Assembly (NCBI GenBank): GCA_018499905.2
Contig: JAHBAU020000008.1
Coordinates: 1 to 40,226, forward strand
DNA from: Candidatus Saccharimonadota bacterium
GTDB lineage: Bacteria; Patescibacteriota; Saccharimonadia; Saccharimonadales; AQU-01
DNA length: 40,226 bases
Direction: 5' to 3'
Shown here: positions 1-9,966 of the stretch, in pieces
Position numbering within the stretch: the first letter of the stretch is position 1
Layout: the number at the start of each line of letters is the position of its first letter
Position numbers and translations under genes: made by a program
Notes under the pieces: model-generated
What the model saw: only the letters and a program-made list of their open reading frames with translations
What the model was told of the DNA's origin: nothing
The model's database searches: none

Positions 1-336
1 GGCATGATCGGTGCGGTCATCGGGCTCTATGCTGCCGGTACAATGAATATGTCACTGTCACAGATCAGGCAGCACTATACTCGCATGGCCGCCATACCAG
101 AGACAAATTTTACCGTCGGCGACAAAGACGCGGTCATCAAGAAAATCGTTGAAGTGTTTCAAAGCGAGGCCGAACCCGACTTCCTTGATGGCGTTACATT
201 CCAAATGAAAGATGGCAGCTGGATCAATGTTCGACCTAGTAACACCGAGCCAGTCCTCCGTCTCAATGCCGAAGCGCCAACAAAGGAGCAGCTTGACGAT
301 TTGGTGGGTAAAGTCCTCAGTTGCATAAATTCTTGA
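1..336 (+). CDS. manB: Phosphomannomutase/phosphoglucomutase, C-terminal fragment (truncated by window edge)
   Basis: Open frame from base 1; WINVRPSNTEPVLRLNAEA matches the phosphate-binding C-terminal motif of the alpha-D-phosphohexomutase family. Confidence 0.88.
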   Translation, partial: GMIGAVIGLYAAGTMNMSLSQIRQHYTRMAAIPETNFTVGDKDAVIKKIVEVFQSEAEPDFLDGVTFQMKDGSWINVRPSNTEPVLRLNAEAPTKEQLDDLVGKVLSCINS

Positions 337-459
337 ACAGACGTCAGAGCCAGAGTACGTAGCGTCCGAAAACAAATTGTAGCTTATTTTACTACTTTCT
401 TTCTTCTATCTGTTAAAAGCACAAGCGTATAATAAATTTGCTATAATTAAAAAACAAAC

Positions 460-1056
460 ATGGTTCAATTTTCTATAAAGAAATCTACACCGGTAACAAG
501 CTCTCAGAAAAACACAAAACGCTTTGGTTTCACAAAAATACCCAAGTGGTTACTTGCACTATTGTTTGTTGGCGTTGTGGTGCTGGCATATGGAGCCTTT
601 CGATATGTCGACAAACCAGATCAACTAACAGAGGACACCACGCCAATTTCTCAAACCTCCACTAATCAAGATATTGATTTTTCACCGGCCACCGAAGAAG
701 ACAAGGCAGACATTGATAGCCGCAAAGCAGACCTCGGCAATACCACTCAGCCAACAACTCCCCCCAATACACTAAAAACTGTTACACCGGTTATCGTTGG
801 GTCAAGCAACTCCCCAGTATCTGTTCGGTCATATGTTTCTGGCGTCATAGAAAGTGGTGGTATATGCACATTAACGCTGACTAATGGCATCTCAGCCTTA
901 ACGACTGAGGGCGAGGCCTCTGCAGGACCACAAACAACTGATTGCCCCGAACTCAGCATCGCTACAGTGTCGCCCGGCACCTGGAAAGCAACAATAAGCT
1001 ATAAATCCACAACGTCTCAGGGGACCTCATCACAAGACTGGGAGATTACTCTTTAG
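460..1056 (+). CDS. Membrane-anchored hypothetical protein (N-terminal TM, Thr/Ser-rich linker, extracytoplasmic domain)
   Basis: ORF with TM segment WLLALLFVGVVVLAYGAF and a low-complexity Thr/Pro linker. Confidence 0.7.
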   Translation: MVQFSIKKSTPVTSSQKNTKRFGFTKIPKWLLALLFVGVVVLAYGAFRYVDKPDQLTEDTTPISQTSTNQDIDFSPATEEDKADIDSRKADLGNTTQPTTPPNTLKTVTPVIVGSSNSPVSVRSYVSGVIESGGICTLTLTNGISALTTEGEASAGPQTTDCPELSIATVSPGTWKATISYKSTTSQGTSSQDWEITL

Positions 1057-1063
1057 TAAGCCT

Positions 1064-3061
1064 ATGAAACGACTTGTCCTCTTTGCCCTTTCGCTTACCG
1101 CATCGCTCATCTTAGCCAATGGACTCGTCGGCAAGTCTTCAACCGTATCGGCGGTAACTGCTGCTGACTGGAAGCCCGGAAGAATTATTGACGATGGTAT
1201 ATTTTTCAATGCACATTCTATGGATGCTGGCACCATTCAGGCATTTTTAAATGCCAAGGTGCCTGTCTGCGACTCAAATGGCGACCAGCCTTACCCTGGT
1301 TACGCGAATCGTCGGGCTTACTCAGCGGCTAACGGCGTTTCAACCCCATTCACTTGTCTCAAAGAATACTCGCAAAATACGCCAACAATGAATGCCAACG
1401 CCTACTGCAGTAGCACCTACTCTGGCGGTACCAAAACGGCCGCACAAATAATAAAAGATGTGTCTGTGGCCTGCTCTATCAATCCGCAAGTCCTCCTGGT
1501 CTTATTACAGAAAGAGCAAGGGCTCGTCACTGACGACTGGCCGTGGCCAATCCAATACACAAAGGCGACAGGGTTTTCTTGTCCCGATACTGCCCCGTGC
1601 GACCCATCATTTGCCGGCTTTTTTTATCAGGTCTATTACGCCGCCCGACAATTTCAGCGCTACGCGAAAGAGCCAAATAGCTTCAACTACCGAACTGGAC
1701 AGAATAACTTTATTTCATACCAGGCTAATAACCCTGGGTGCGGAGGTACCACCGTTTATATCGAAAATCAGGCGACTGCCGGACTATATAACTACACGCC
1801 ATATCAGCCAAATCAGGCCGCACTCAACAACCTCTATGGTACTGGGGATGGCTGTAGCGCCTATGGTAATCGAAACTTTTGGCGAATGTTCAGTGACTGG
1901 TTCGGCTCAACAAGAGGGCTGGACTACTCGTGGCAGTTTGCGGGTATGCAGTTCTCAACCGGTTCTTCAAATGTTATGGGAGGAACCAAAGTTACAATTA
2001 ATGTTGTCGCCAAGAATACCGGCAATCAGTCCTGGTCAAATAGCAACTTTCCCGTCAGATTAGCTACTTTTGCCCCAAGTAATCATGCCAGTGCACTTTA
2101 TGATTCAACTTGGGTAAATAACGCTCGTCCAGCAACAGTATCCCCGGCAATTGTTCTTCCAGGTGAACACGCAAACTTTACTTTTGTGGTTAATGTGCCT
2201 GACATGGGTGGGACCTATTTCGAAAGGTTTAATTTGGTAGCCGAAGGTGCCACCTGGTTCCCTGACATAGATTTTGGAATAACCCTCAACGTCACCAAAC
2301 CACAATACAAATGGCAGATGGTCTCTCAAGCTTCTTCCAATGGCTTCAGGCTGACGCCGGGGGCTACCAGCCAGTTCACGCTTGTCGTCAGGAACACCGG
2401 AAATGTCACCTGGAATCACAATACCAATCCGGTTCGACTTGCAACCTGGGCACCTTCGTACAGATCAAGTCCCTTCTACGACCCTTCTTGGCCAGGAGAG
2501 TTTCGAGCAGCTAATCTACAAGACGGTGATGGCTTGGTAGCACCGGGTGAAACAGCGAGCTTTGTATTCAATGTCCGCGCACCAACAACACCTGGTTTTT
2601 ATGTTGAGCGCTACAATATTGTGTCGGAAGGTAAGGCTTGGTTTGACGATCCGTGGATGGAGTTTCAAGTTAATGTTGGCAATTTCTATACATGGCAAAT
2701 GGTGTCGCAATCATCGAGTACCGGCTCATTTGCACTAAGTCCCGGCAGTACAGCAACGATAACTTTAACGGCTCGCAACACTGGCAACACAACATGGAAT
2801 AACTCATCAACGCCAGCGCGACTTGCAACCTGGGCACCTTCATACCGGACTAGTAGTTTCTATGATTCATCATGGCCAGGTCAATTCCGGGCCGCCACAC
2901 TCACCCAGTCAACCGTCGCGCCGAATGGCACAGGAACGTTTGTCTTTACAGTACGCGCCCCTTCGACCCCGGGATTCTATGTGGAAAGGTTTAACTTGGT
3001 TGCTGAAGGAATCAAATGGTTCGATGACCCATGGATGGAATTCAATTTCCTCGTGCAATAG
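1064..3061 (+). CDS. Secreted protein: signal peptide, lysozyme-like N-terminal domain (tentative), three tandem NBR1-like Ig domains
   Basis: Signal peptide LVLFALSLTASLILANGL; INPQVLLVLLQKEQGLV resembles a transglycosylase/lysozyme catalytic-Glu helix; three repeats of about 127 aa. Confidence 0.75.
   Translation: MKRLVLFALSLTASLILANGLVGKSSTVSAVTAADWKPGRIIDDGIFFNAHSMDAGTIQAFLNAKVPVCDSNGDQPYPGYANRRAYSAANGVSTPFTCLKEYSQNTPTMNANAYCSSTYSGGTKTAAQIIKDVSVACSINPQVLLVLLQKEQGLVTDDWPWPIQYTKATGFSCPDTAPCDPSFAGFFYQVYYAARQFQRYAKEPNSFNYRTGQNNFISYQANNPGCGGTTVYIENQATAGLYNYTPYQPNQAALNNLYGTGDGCSAYGNRNFWRMFSDWFGSTRGLDYSWQFAGMQFSTGSSNVMGGTKVTINVVAKNTGNQSWSNSNFPVRLATFAPSNHASALYDSTWVNNARPATVSPAIVLPGEHANFTFVVNVPDMGGTYFERFNLVAEGATWFPDIDFGITLNVTKPQYKWQMVSQASSNGFRLTPGATSQFTLVVRNTGNVTWNHNTNPVRLATWAPSYRSSPFYDPSWPGEFRAANLQDGDGLVAPGETASFVFNVRAPTTPGFYVERYNIVSEGKAWFDDPWMEFQVNVGNFYTWQMVSQSSSTGSFALSPGSTATITLTARNTGNTTWNNSSTPARLATWAPSYRTSSFYDSSWPGQFRAATLTQSTVAPNGTGTFVFTVRAPSTPGFYVERFNLVAEGIKWFDDPWMEFNFLVQ
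1925..3058 (+). repeat. Three tandem in-frame coding repeats, period 381 bp (127 aa)
   Basis: Repeat starts YSWQFAGMQ (1925), YKWQMVSQ (2306), YTWQMVSQ (2687) are each 381 bp apart; units 2 and 3 share the exact string cgacttgcaacctgggcacctt. Confidence 0.9.
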
Positions 3062-3137
3062 CCACTAGCGTCACTCAGTTTGTTGCCGTATTTACACACT
3101 TAAAATAAGCTCTTTAATCTGTTACTATAGACTAGAT

Positions 3138-4211
3138 ATGGACAAAAAAGCCAAGATATATATTGCCGGACATAACGGACTTGTGGGGAGCGCCATTTAT
3201 CGCAATCTTCAGGCCGCCGGATATACAAATTTCATACTAAAAACCCACAATGAGCTAGACCTCACCGACCAGGCGGCTACCGAGGCCTTCTTTGCGTCCG
3301 AAAAACCTGAATATGTATTCCTGGCTGCTGCAAAGGTTGGCGGCATTATGGCCAACAACACCTACCGAGCCGACTTTATTCACAAGAATTTACAGATACA
3401 ATCAAATGTCATTGGTTCGAGCTATACCCACGGTGTCAAAAAACTATTATTTCTTGGCAGTAGCTGCATTTACCCCAAATTGGCAGACCAGCCTATGCGC
3501 GAAGATTCGCTGCTGACTAGCGATCTTGAATATACCAATGAGCCCTATGCCATTGCCAAAATTGCTGGCATTAAGCTTATTGAAAGTTTTAACATTCAGT
3601 TCGGCACAAATTACCTATCTGTTATGCCCACCAACCTGTACGGCATTAACGACAACTTTGATCTGGACAAATCACACGTCCTACCAGCCATGATTCGAAA
3701 AATGTTTTTGGCTCAGTGGCTCAAAACAAAAGATATGCCTGCTATCATCAAAAATCTTGGGCTGGAAGGCTCCGATGAACAAACAATCTTAGACAAGCTT
3801 GCTGGTTACGGCATTCACAAAACTGCCGACAATGTAACGCTCAGCCTCTGGGGAACCGGTAAGCCTTTCCGCGAATTTCTGCATGTTGACGACATGGCAG
3901 CAGCTTGCGTATTCGTAATGGAAAAAGTTAATTTCAAAGATGTTGCCGGTAGTGGTCCAGAGATAAAAAACACCCACATCAATGTTGGCACAGGCGAGGA
4001 TCTCAGCATCCACGACCTTGCCCATCTCGTTAAAGAACTTGTTGGGTTTGAAGGTAGCATTGACTTTGATAGTTCCAAACCAGATGGAACACCCAGGAAG
4101 TTGCTCAGCGTCGATAAATTACATGGCCTAGGCTGGAAACATACAATTGAACTACGAGAAGGTATCGGTCGCACGATTGACTGGTACAAGGATAACGTAA
4201 TTAATGCGTAA
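3138..4211 (+). CDS. fcl: GDP-L-fucose synthase
   Basis: SDR fold [19 protein letters not shown] active site, GSSCIYP, full-length similarity to WcaG/Fcl. Confidence 0.93.
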   Translation: MDKKAKIYIAGHNGLVGSAIYRNLQAAGYTNFILKTHNELDLTDQAATEAFFASEKPEYVFLAAAKVGGIMANNTYRADFIHKNLQIQSNVIGSSYTHGVKKLLFLGSSCIYPKLADQPMREDSLLTSDLEYTNEPYAIAKIAGIKLIESFNIQFGTNYLSVMPTNLYGINDNFDLDKSHVLPAMIRKMFLAQWLKTKDMPAIIKNLGLEGSDEQTILDKLAGYGIHKTADNVTLSLWGTGKPFREFLHVDDMAAACVFVMEKVNFKDVAGSGPEIKNTHINVGTGEDLSIHDLAHLVKELVGFEGSIDFDSSKPDGTPRKLLSVDKLHGLGWKHTIELREGIGRTIDWYKDNVINA

Positions 4212-5034
4212 TCAAAGCGCGGTTTCTATCCAAGCCGGGCGACGCGCCAGCCTAAATATTAAGGAATTGTGGTCGTATCGTGAACTATTCCTCTTCTTTG
4301 CCTGGCGAGACATAAAGGTTCGCTACAAGCAGACTGCTCTGGGAGCTGGCTGGGCAATCCTGCAGCCCTTCTTAGCGACCGGTGTATTTACACTGTTTTT
4401 TAATCGTGTTGCAGGCATCAGCTCGGGTTCAGCGACTATCCCCTACCCAGTCTTTGCGTATCTGGGGCTTATGTACTGGAACTGCTTCTCTGGGTCTTTA
4501 AGTACGGTCAGCAACTCGCTCGTTTCTGCACAAGGCTTGATAACAAAAATCTACTTTCCTCGGCTAATCCCACCTTTGGCTGCGGTTGCGCTGAGCGTTG
4601 TTGATTTCTTCTTTGCTGGGGTTGCTTTTATCGCCATACTGATTGCATTCAAAGTACAGCCTGACATTTTAGGCCTGTTGATGATTCTGCCAAGTTTGGT
4701 TCTGATAGTTCTTGGGGCATTTGGTCTGGGCGTATTTTTCGCCGCTTTGAATGTGAAATATCGCGATGTTCGTTCGGCATTGCCATTTATTACACAGATT
4801 CTTTTATTTGTAACACCAGTTATCTACCCCATTAGTCTTATACCGGAACGGTTTCGCATTTATGCATACCTAAACCCTGCTGCGGGAGCAATCAGCGCAG
4901 TACGAGCCGCATTTTTTGATCAGCCGATCAACTGGGCCGGCTTTGGATTATCTGTGCTTGGGGCAGTCATCATGATTGTATTTGGGCTCTGGTATTTTAG
5001 ACGAACAGAAAAGAACTTTGTGGATGTTATATGA
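4204..5034 (+). CDS. wzm: Polysaccharide ABC transporter permease (Wzm/ABC-2 type)
   Basis: [24 protein letters not shown] motif, six hydrophobic segments, followed by a Wzt-like ATPase. Confidence 0.9.
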   Translation: MRNQSAVSIQAGRRASLNIKELWSYRELFLFFAWRDIKVRYKQTALGAGWAILQPFLATGVFTLFFNRVAGISSGSATIPYPVFAYLGLMYWNCFSGSLSTVSNSLVSAQGLITKIYFPRLIPPLAAVALSVVDFFFAGVAFIAILIAFKVQPDILGLLMILPSLVLIVLGAFGLGVFFAALNVKYRDVRSALPFITQILLFVTPVIYPISLIPERFRIYAYLNPAAGAISAVRAAFFDQPINWAGFGLSVLGAVIMIVFGLWYFRRTEKNFVDVI

Positions 5035-6332
5035 GCAAAAAAGATAGTTCCTCGTTGCCAGCAATTGAAGTTACGGGTATCAGCAAATGCTATACCATTA
5101 ATCATAAGAATAAGGCGAGCTATAGCACCCTCAAGGACGATCTGGCAAACATAGTTCGCGCGCCACTTGGTAAAAAAATTGAGAGTACGGAAGAAAAATT
5201 CTGGGCGCTCAAGAATGTTAGTTTTGAAGTACCAAAGGGCGAAATTTTTGGCGTCATTGGCAAAAATGGTTCTGGTAAATCAACACTCCTCAAAATTCTG
5301 TCGCGTATCGTCGACCCCACAGAAGGTTCAATTAAAATTCGCGGACGGGTTGCCAGCCTCCTAGAAGTCGGAACGGGCTTTCACCCAGAGCTAACCGGCC
5401 GTGAGAATATATATTTCAACGGCTCTATGCTAGGGATGAGTCGCCAGGAAATAACGTCAAAGTTTCAAGAGATAGTCGATTTTTCTGAGATTGAAAAATT
5501 TATTGATACCCCGGTTAAGTTTTACTCGTCGGGTATGTACGTACGCTTGGCCTTTGCTGTCGCGGCGCATCTTGACCCAGAAATTCTTATTCTTGACGAG
5601 GTACTGGCTGTCGGTGATGCCGCCTTTCAGCAAAAATCAATGAAGAAAATCCTGAGTACGATGACCGAAGGTAGAACAGTACTGTTTGTCAGTCACAGCA
5701 TGGGGGCCATCCGTCAGCTTTGCACCAAAGGGGTGCTCCTCAAAGAAGGTACGGTTGAAGCCAGCGGCAGCATTGGCGCTATCACCGACCGCTACCTACT
5801 AGAAACTATGAACGAAGGCGAAGAAGCAACGAGTGAGCTGAGTCCAACCTGGGTAAATAACGGCTCGGTTGATAGCGAGTGGTTTGTACCAGAAGAAATA
5901 TCACTAGTTGATGCTGATCAAAAACCCTTAAAAGGTGTGGCCGATCGCAATGAGGACGCTTGGGTTAGCATAAAAGGCACCATTAAGAAAACCGATCCAG
6001 CCTTTACACTTGGTTACGCGCTCTGGGACAAAGACTCACGCAACATGCTCTACATGTCCTTAGCGACAGATGGTAGCCAGAAAGATTGGCCAAAATTTAA
6101 TAAAGGCCCGGTGCAAATCCTTGGCAAAATTCCACGTCGACTGTTGAATACAGGCAACTACCGAGTAACGGTCGTTGACGCGCTGTTTCAAAAATACTGG
6201 ATTCATGATCCCGAAGCAAGCCCCATGCGAGTTGGGCTAAAAGTTGATGGCAAGTACACGTCGTCACCCTATTGGCTTGATAATAGGGGCGGCATTATTG
6301 CACCAGAAATTACTGATTGGAAAAACGCCTAA
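5031..6332 (+). CDS. wzt: Polysaccharide ABC transporter ATP-binding protein with C-terminal Wzt-type glycan-binding domain
   Basis: Walker A GKNGSGKST, signature YSSGMYVRLAFAVA, Walker B ILILDEVLAVGD; ~200 aa beta-rich C-terminal extension. Confidence 0.92.
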   Translation: MSKKDSSSLPAIEVTGISKCYTINHKNKASYSTLKDDLANIVRAPLGKKIESTEEKFWALKNVSFEVPKGEIFGVIGKNGSGKSTLLKILSRIVDPTEGSIKIRGRVASLLEVGTGFHPELTGRENIYFNGSMLGMSRQEITSKFQEIVDFSEIEKFIDTPVKFYSSGMYVRLAFAVAAHLDPEILILDEVLAVGDAAFQQKSMKKILSTMTEGRTVLFVSHSMGAIRQLCTKGVLLKEGTVEASGSIGAITDRYLLETMNEGEEATSELSPTWVNNGSVDSEWFVPEEISLVDADQKPLKGVADRNEDAWVSIKGTIKKTDPAFTLGYALWDKDSRNMLYMSLATDGSQKDWPKFNKGPVQILGKIPRRLLNTGNYRVTVVDALFQKYWIHDPEASPMRVGLKVDGKYTSSPYWLDNRGGIIAPEITDWKNA

Positions 6333-6341
6333 ACCCTCTGT

Positions 6342-7184
6342 CTATTTCTTAGCTGAACGAGGCTTTTTAGATTTTGCCTTGGCAAATATGGTTACTGGTT
6401 GCATTGTTTCAATTGAGTGACTGGCAATCTTTGGGGTCTTTGCTTGATAACGCTTCATATCCGCAACTTCGTCCATAGCCTTCGGTGAAACAAACGGCGG
6501 CGTTCCAATCATTATTGGTGAGCCGTCATATGAGCTTATGATGTAGGTAAGCAGGTAGTGGGGAAAATTATCGAGCGTAAGTTCAACTTCTTTGATTTTT
6601 AGTTTTGCAAAATCCTTGTTATTAACAAGTATGAGGTTGGTTTTGGTAACAAAGGCCAGTGAGTAGCCCTTCTTTTTCCCAAGCTTAAGTTGAGAGAGCG
6701 CTGAGGCGCCAAAATACTGACCCGGCGACTGAACTGCCTCAACATGTGGCGGTATACTAGGATTAAATTCAATGACGACCACCCGTGGTAAATGCTCTTT
6801 GAGCGATTCAAAGATGTAGTAATCATCACTGTCAATATCTATTGATATGAGGTCAGGAACCTGACTGCCTATCTCTCTCGTCAGTATATTCTCAAGTGAG
6901 TTTTCACCGGCCGCTTCGACAAAGGCGGTTACAAACTTGACTTTATCAAATGCCTTGTACTCACGCTGGGCTTCATCACTTCGTTTCTTGTCACTCTCAA
7001 TGAGCACCGCATGCCAGTCTTTATTGTGCCAAAGATCCCAGATATTACTTAGATATTTTCCATCCCAAGAACCAAACTCGACAGCAATCTTGCTTTTGGT
7101 ACCAATACGTTTAAAAATCTCGGCTATAACACCGTCTTCACCCCATTGTGACGTCTCTGACTTGCGATATTTTTCTAAATCCAT
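6342..7184 (-). CDS. FkbM-like SAM-dependent methyltransferase (putative)
   Basis: QWGEDGVIAEIF...IAVEFGSWDGKYLSN...LIESD...ISIDIDSDDYYIFESL; start placed at the internal ATG (7184), 6 codons inside the tracked ORF. Confidence 0.65.
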   Translation of the reverse strand: MDLEKYRKSETSQWGEDGVIAEIFKRIGTKSKIAVEFGSWDGKYLSNIWDLWHNKDWHAVLIESDKKRSDEAQREYKAFDKVKFVTAFVEAAGENSLENILTREIGSQVPDLISIDIDSDDYYIFESLKEHLPRVVVIEFNPSIPPHVEAVQSPGQYFGASALSQLKLGKKKGYSLAFVTKTNLILVNNKDFAKLKIKEVELTLDNFPHYLLTYIISSYDGSPIMIGTPPFVSPKAMDEVADMKRYQAKTPKIASHSIETMQPVTIFAKAKSKKPRSAKK

Positions 7185-7199
7185 TCTGCGAGTATAACA
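7185..7199 (-). promoter_or_regulatory. Extended -10 promoter placing the TSS at the start codon of the 6342-7184 gene
   Basis: Minus strand reads TGT-TATACT-cgcaga-ATG; a 6-nt spacer places +1 on the A of ATG. Confidence 0.55.
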
Positions 7200-7230
7200 C
7201 ACAATCGGTCACTGATTACGAAGTTAATTG

Positions 7231-7260
7231 TGTTATAATTTCTTGAGAATTACGGAGGGA
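7231..7260 (+). promoter_or_regulatory. Extended -10 promoter (TGTTATAAT, 7231-7239) and SD GGAGGGA for the 7266 methyltransferase
   Basis: TGnTATAAT exact consensus, SD at 7254-7260, ATG at 7266. Confidence 0.65.
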
Positions 7261-7265
7261 AAACC

Positions 7266-8042
7266 ATGTTCTTTAGAGACCGAGTTCAGAATGTCAAGCC
7301 AGGAGAAAAAGTACTCGAGATTGGGCCGGGGGGGACTCCGCACGAGCGAGCTGATGTTTTTTTAGACCTTGATCCCAAGCTCTTTAAAGATGAAACCGAA
7401 GCCCATTATCAACGAGGTGCGGCACCCAAGCTTAAAACCGACAAACCAATCGTGTACTACGATGGTAAGAAGTTCCCATTCAAAGATAAGGAATTTGATT
7501 ACGTCATCTGCTCTCATGTCTTAGAGCATGTTGATGACATCGCCGCTTTTGTGAAAGAAATTTTTCGCATCACAAATAAGGGTTATTTTGAATTCCCTTC
7601 CATTTTGTACGACTACATCTACGACATTCCAGTACATCCAAACTTTGTACGTTTCGACAAAGAGACCAACACTCTGAGGTGGCTCAAAAAGGCCGACACT
7701 CATTTTGCAGAGTTTAAAGATGTACAGTATTTCTTCTTCAAATCCATCGAAAAAGGCCACGAGTGCCTGGTGCAAAGCCTTGAGCTCAGCATGATTCAAG
7801 GGTTTGAATGGACCAAGCCATTCACCGTCAAGAAGGCGACTTCCATTTCGCAATTAGTGCCGCCAATAAATAAAATTCAGAAGGCCCGCCAGCTTGCCCC
7901 ACTTATCCCTCCTGCCCCGGCCGAACGACCCGTCGATCAAATTCCATTAGAAGTTTTGACGAGTGAATTAAAGCGCCGTGCCAAAAGACGTGCCCGCCGT
8001 CATGCCGGTCGCGTCGCGCGAAAATTAGGCGTAAGGAAATAG
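7266..8042 (+). CDS. SAM-dependent methyltransferase
   Basis: Motif I VLEIGPGGTPHE, FDYVICSHVLEHVDD (class I methyltransferase); good Shine-Dalgarno GGAGGGA. Confidence 0.8.
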   Translation: MFFRDRVQNVKPGEKVLEIGPGGTPHERADVFLDLDPKLFKDETEAHYQRGAAPKLKTDKPIVYYDGKKFPFKDKEFDYVICSHVLEHVDDIAAFVKEIFRITNKGYFEFPSILYDYIYDIPVHPNFVRFDKETNTLRWLKKADTHFAEFKDVQYFFFKSIEKGHECLVQSLELSMIQGFEWTKPFTVKKATSISQLVPPINKIQKARQLAPLIPPAPAERPVDQIPLEVLTSELKRRAKRRARRHAGRVARKLGVRK

Positions 8043-8044
8043 TT

Positions 8045-9082
8045 ATGAAAAAAGCCTCGCACCGCCCACTAAACGACTACAGTACAAAAGAACTGCTTTC
8101 TGAATTAAAGAATCGGGCTAAACAGAAAAAAACTGTAGTCCCTGCCAAGCTTGGGATTGGAAAATCACGCGACCCTGCGGACATTTTTGAAGATCTGAGT
8201 CGTGACGCCGAGAAAGCTCTTGTGCAATCAATAGCCAGCAAAGGTCGCACCGGTACTTATCGCGACAACAGCATTAGCAACGAGGAGCGACTTGCTGAAA
8301 AAATGTGGTGGTGGCTGAGCGAGCAAGATCACGATAGCTCAAAGCATTGGGCTAATGTCTGGCTGGAAGCAAACCGAGCAGATGAGGTCGGCAAAAAGAA
8401 CCTCTCTACACGTGAAGCGTGGCTTGAAAAAACCCTTAAAAAGATACCAAAAGGCAAAAAGATTCTTGATGCAGGTGCAGGTGAATTACAGTACAAACGC
8501 TTCTGCAAACACCTAGAATATGTAAGTCAGGATTTTGGACAGTACAACGGCGAGGGCAATACGGCTGGGTTACAAATGGGCAGCTGGGACAACTCTAAGC
8601 TTGATATCGTATCCGATATTGGCGACATCCCCGTTCCCGATAAATCCTTTGATGCAATCATGTGCATTGAAGTTTTTGAACACATACCCAAACCAATCGA
8701 TGCCTTAAAGGAGTTTTCGCGCATCATGAAGCCAGGCGGTACAGTCATTATCACCACGCCATTTTGCGCCATGACACACTTCGCGCCGTACTTTTTTTAT
8801 AATGGGTACAGCCGATATTTTTACGAGAAAATGTTGCCCGAATTTGGGTTCGAGATAAAAGAAATTACGTTTAACGGAAATTACTTTGAATATCTTGCCC
8901 AGGAAGTGCGTCGTATGGATGAGATGCGCGATCGTTATGCGTCTAAATCTGCCAAGCCAACACCATTCGACGCCATCATAACCCAGTGGATGTTACGACG
9001 ACTCGAAGAAATGTCTAAAAAAGATACGGGTTCAAATGAACTGCTGGTACAGGGAGTGATGGTTGTAGGAGTCAAAAAATGA
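8045..9082 (+). CDS. SAM-dependent methyltransferase
   Basis: ILDAGAGELQYKRF, FDAIMCIEVFEHIPKPIDALKEFSRIMKPGGTVIITTPF. Confidence 0.85.
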   Translation: MKKASHRPLNDYSTKELLSELKNRAKQKKTVVPAKLGIGKSRDPADIFEDLSRDAEKALVQSIASKGRTGTYRDNSISNEERLAEKMWWWLSEQDHDSSKHWANVWLEANRADEVGKKNLSTREAWLEKTLKKIPKGKKILDAGAGELQYKRFCKHLEYVSQDFGQYNGEGNTAGLQMGSWDNSKLDIVSDIGDIPVPDKSFDAIMCIEVFEHIPKPIDALKEFSRIMKPGGTVIITTPFCAMTHFAPYFFYNGYSRYFYEKMLPEFGFEIKEITFNGNYFEYLAQEVRRMDEMRDRYASKSAKPTPFDAIITQWMLRRLEEMSKKDTGSNELLVQGVMVVGVKK

Positions 9083-9966
9083 TCGTCGTCCGGTTAATGG
9101 GCGGCCTTGGCAACCAGATGTTCCAATATGCCGCTGGGCTTAGCTTGGCGCATAAACACAAGACAAAACTTCGCATTGACCGCTCGTGGTTTGACCTGCA
9201 CCGAGAGAATGTTGATGCGCCGCGCGATTATGAGCTTGATTGTTTTACCCTGCCTCAGGACTTTATTTCGCCAGATCAATATATAGAAATGACTGAGCAA
9301 ACGAGTTTAAAAAGACGAGTGTTCCTCGCCACCAAAGCGGCAGCTAAACCAAAATTACGACTGTACACAGAACCCCATTATCATTTTGATTCAGGATTCT
9401 GGCGGCAGAAAGATAACGTTATCATAAGTGGGTTTTGGCAAAGTGAGCAGTATTTCGGAACCGCAGCCCCGAATATACAAAAAGCTTTCTCGTTCGCCAA
9501 AGCGCCGAGTGGAAAAAATAAGCAACTCGCCCAGCAGATTGCGGCGCTTGGCGCAAACAGTGTCTCGCTGCACGTCCGCCGAAGCGACTATGCGAATATC
9601 AAGACCACAAAAGAGACGCACGGCTTGATGGGCCTTGACTATTATCGAGAGGCGATCAAACTCATCGAAAAGAAAATTCAAAACCCCACCTTTTTCGTCA
9701 TATCGGATGACCCTGAATGGTGCAAAAAGCATATTAAAATCAAGAAGCACGAAACTATCTACATCGACCATAACAAGGATGGCTGGAAAGACATGCAACT
9801 TATGTCCTTGTGTCAAAATCATATTATTGCCAACAGCAGCTTTAGCTGGTGGGGTGCATGGCTCGACCAATCACAAAAGAAAATCGTGATTGGCCCAAAG
9901 CGCTGGTTCGCCGATACGACCATCAATGTAAGTGATGTCTTACCAAAAGGCTGGAAAAAGCTATGA
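9079..9966 (+). CDS. Alpha-1,2-fucosyltransferase (GT11)
   Basis: MIVVRLMGGLGNQMFQYAAG and SLHVRRSDY (HxRRxD) GT11 motifs, ANSSFSWWGAWL. Confidence 0.93.
   Translation: MIVVRLMGGLGNQMFQYAAGLSLAHKHKTKLRIDRSWFDLHRENVDAPRDYELDCFTLPQDFISPDQYIEMTEQTSLKRRVFLATKAAAKPKLRLYTEPHYHFDSGFWRQKDNVIISGFWQSEQYFGTAAPNIQKAFSFAKAPSGKNKQLAQQIAALGANSVSLHVRRSDYANIKTTKETHGLMGLDYYREAIKLIEKKIQNPTFFVISDDPEWCKKHIKIKKHETIYIDHNKDGWKDMQLMSLCQNHIIANSSFSWWGAWLDQSQKKIVIGPKRWFADTTINVSDVLPKGWKKL

Noticed and set aside
1-336. Recoded TGA (Gly/Trp) genetic code as in some CPR lineages
   Set aside because: TGA terminates multiple genes cleanly (for example at 334-336 and several ATGA overlaps), so the standard code applies.
1458-2063. 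201-aa plus-strand ORF inside the 665-aa secreted protein
   Set aside because: Out-of-frame shadow of a well-supported CDS; no recognisable domain.
9391-9870. 159-aa antisense ORF opposite the fucosyltransferase
   Set aside because: Antisense to a confident GT11 gene; no start signal or domain.
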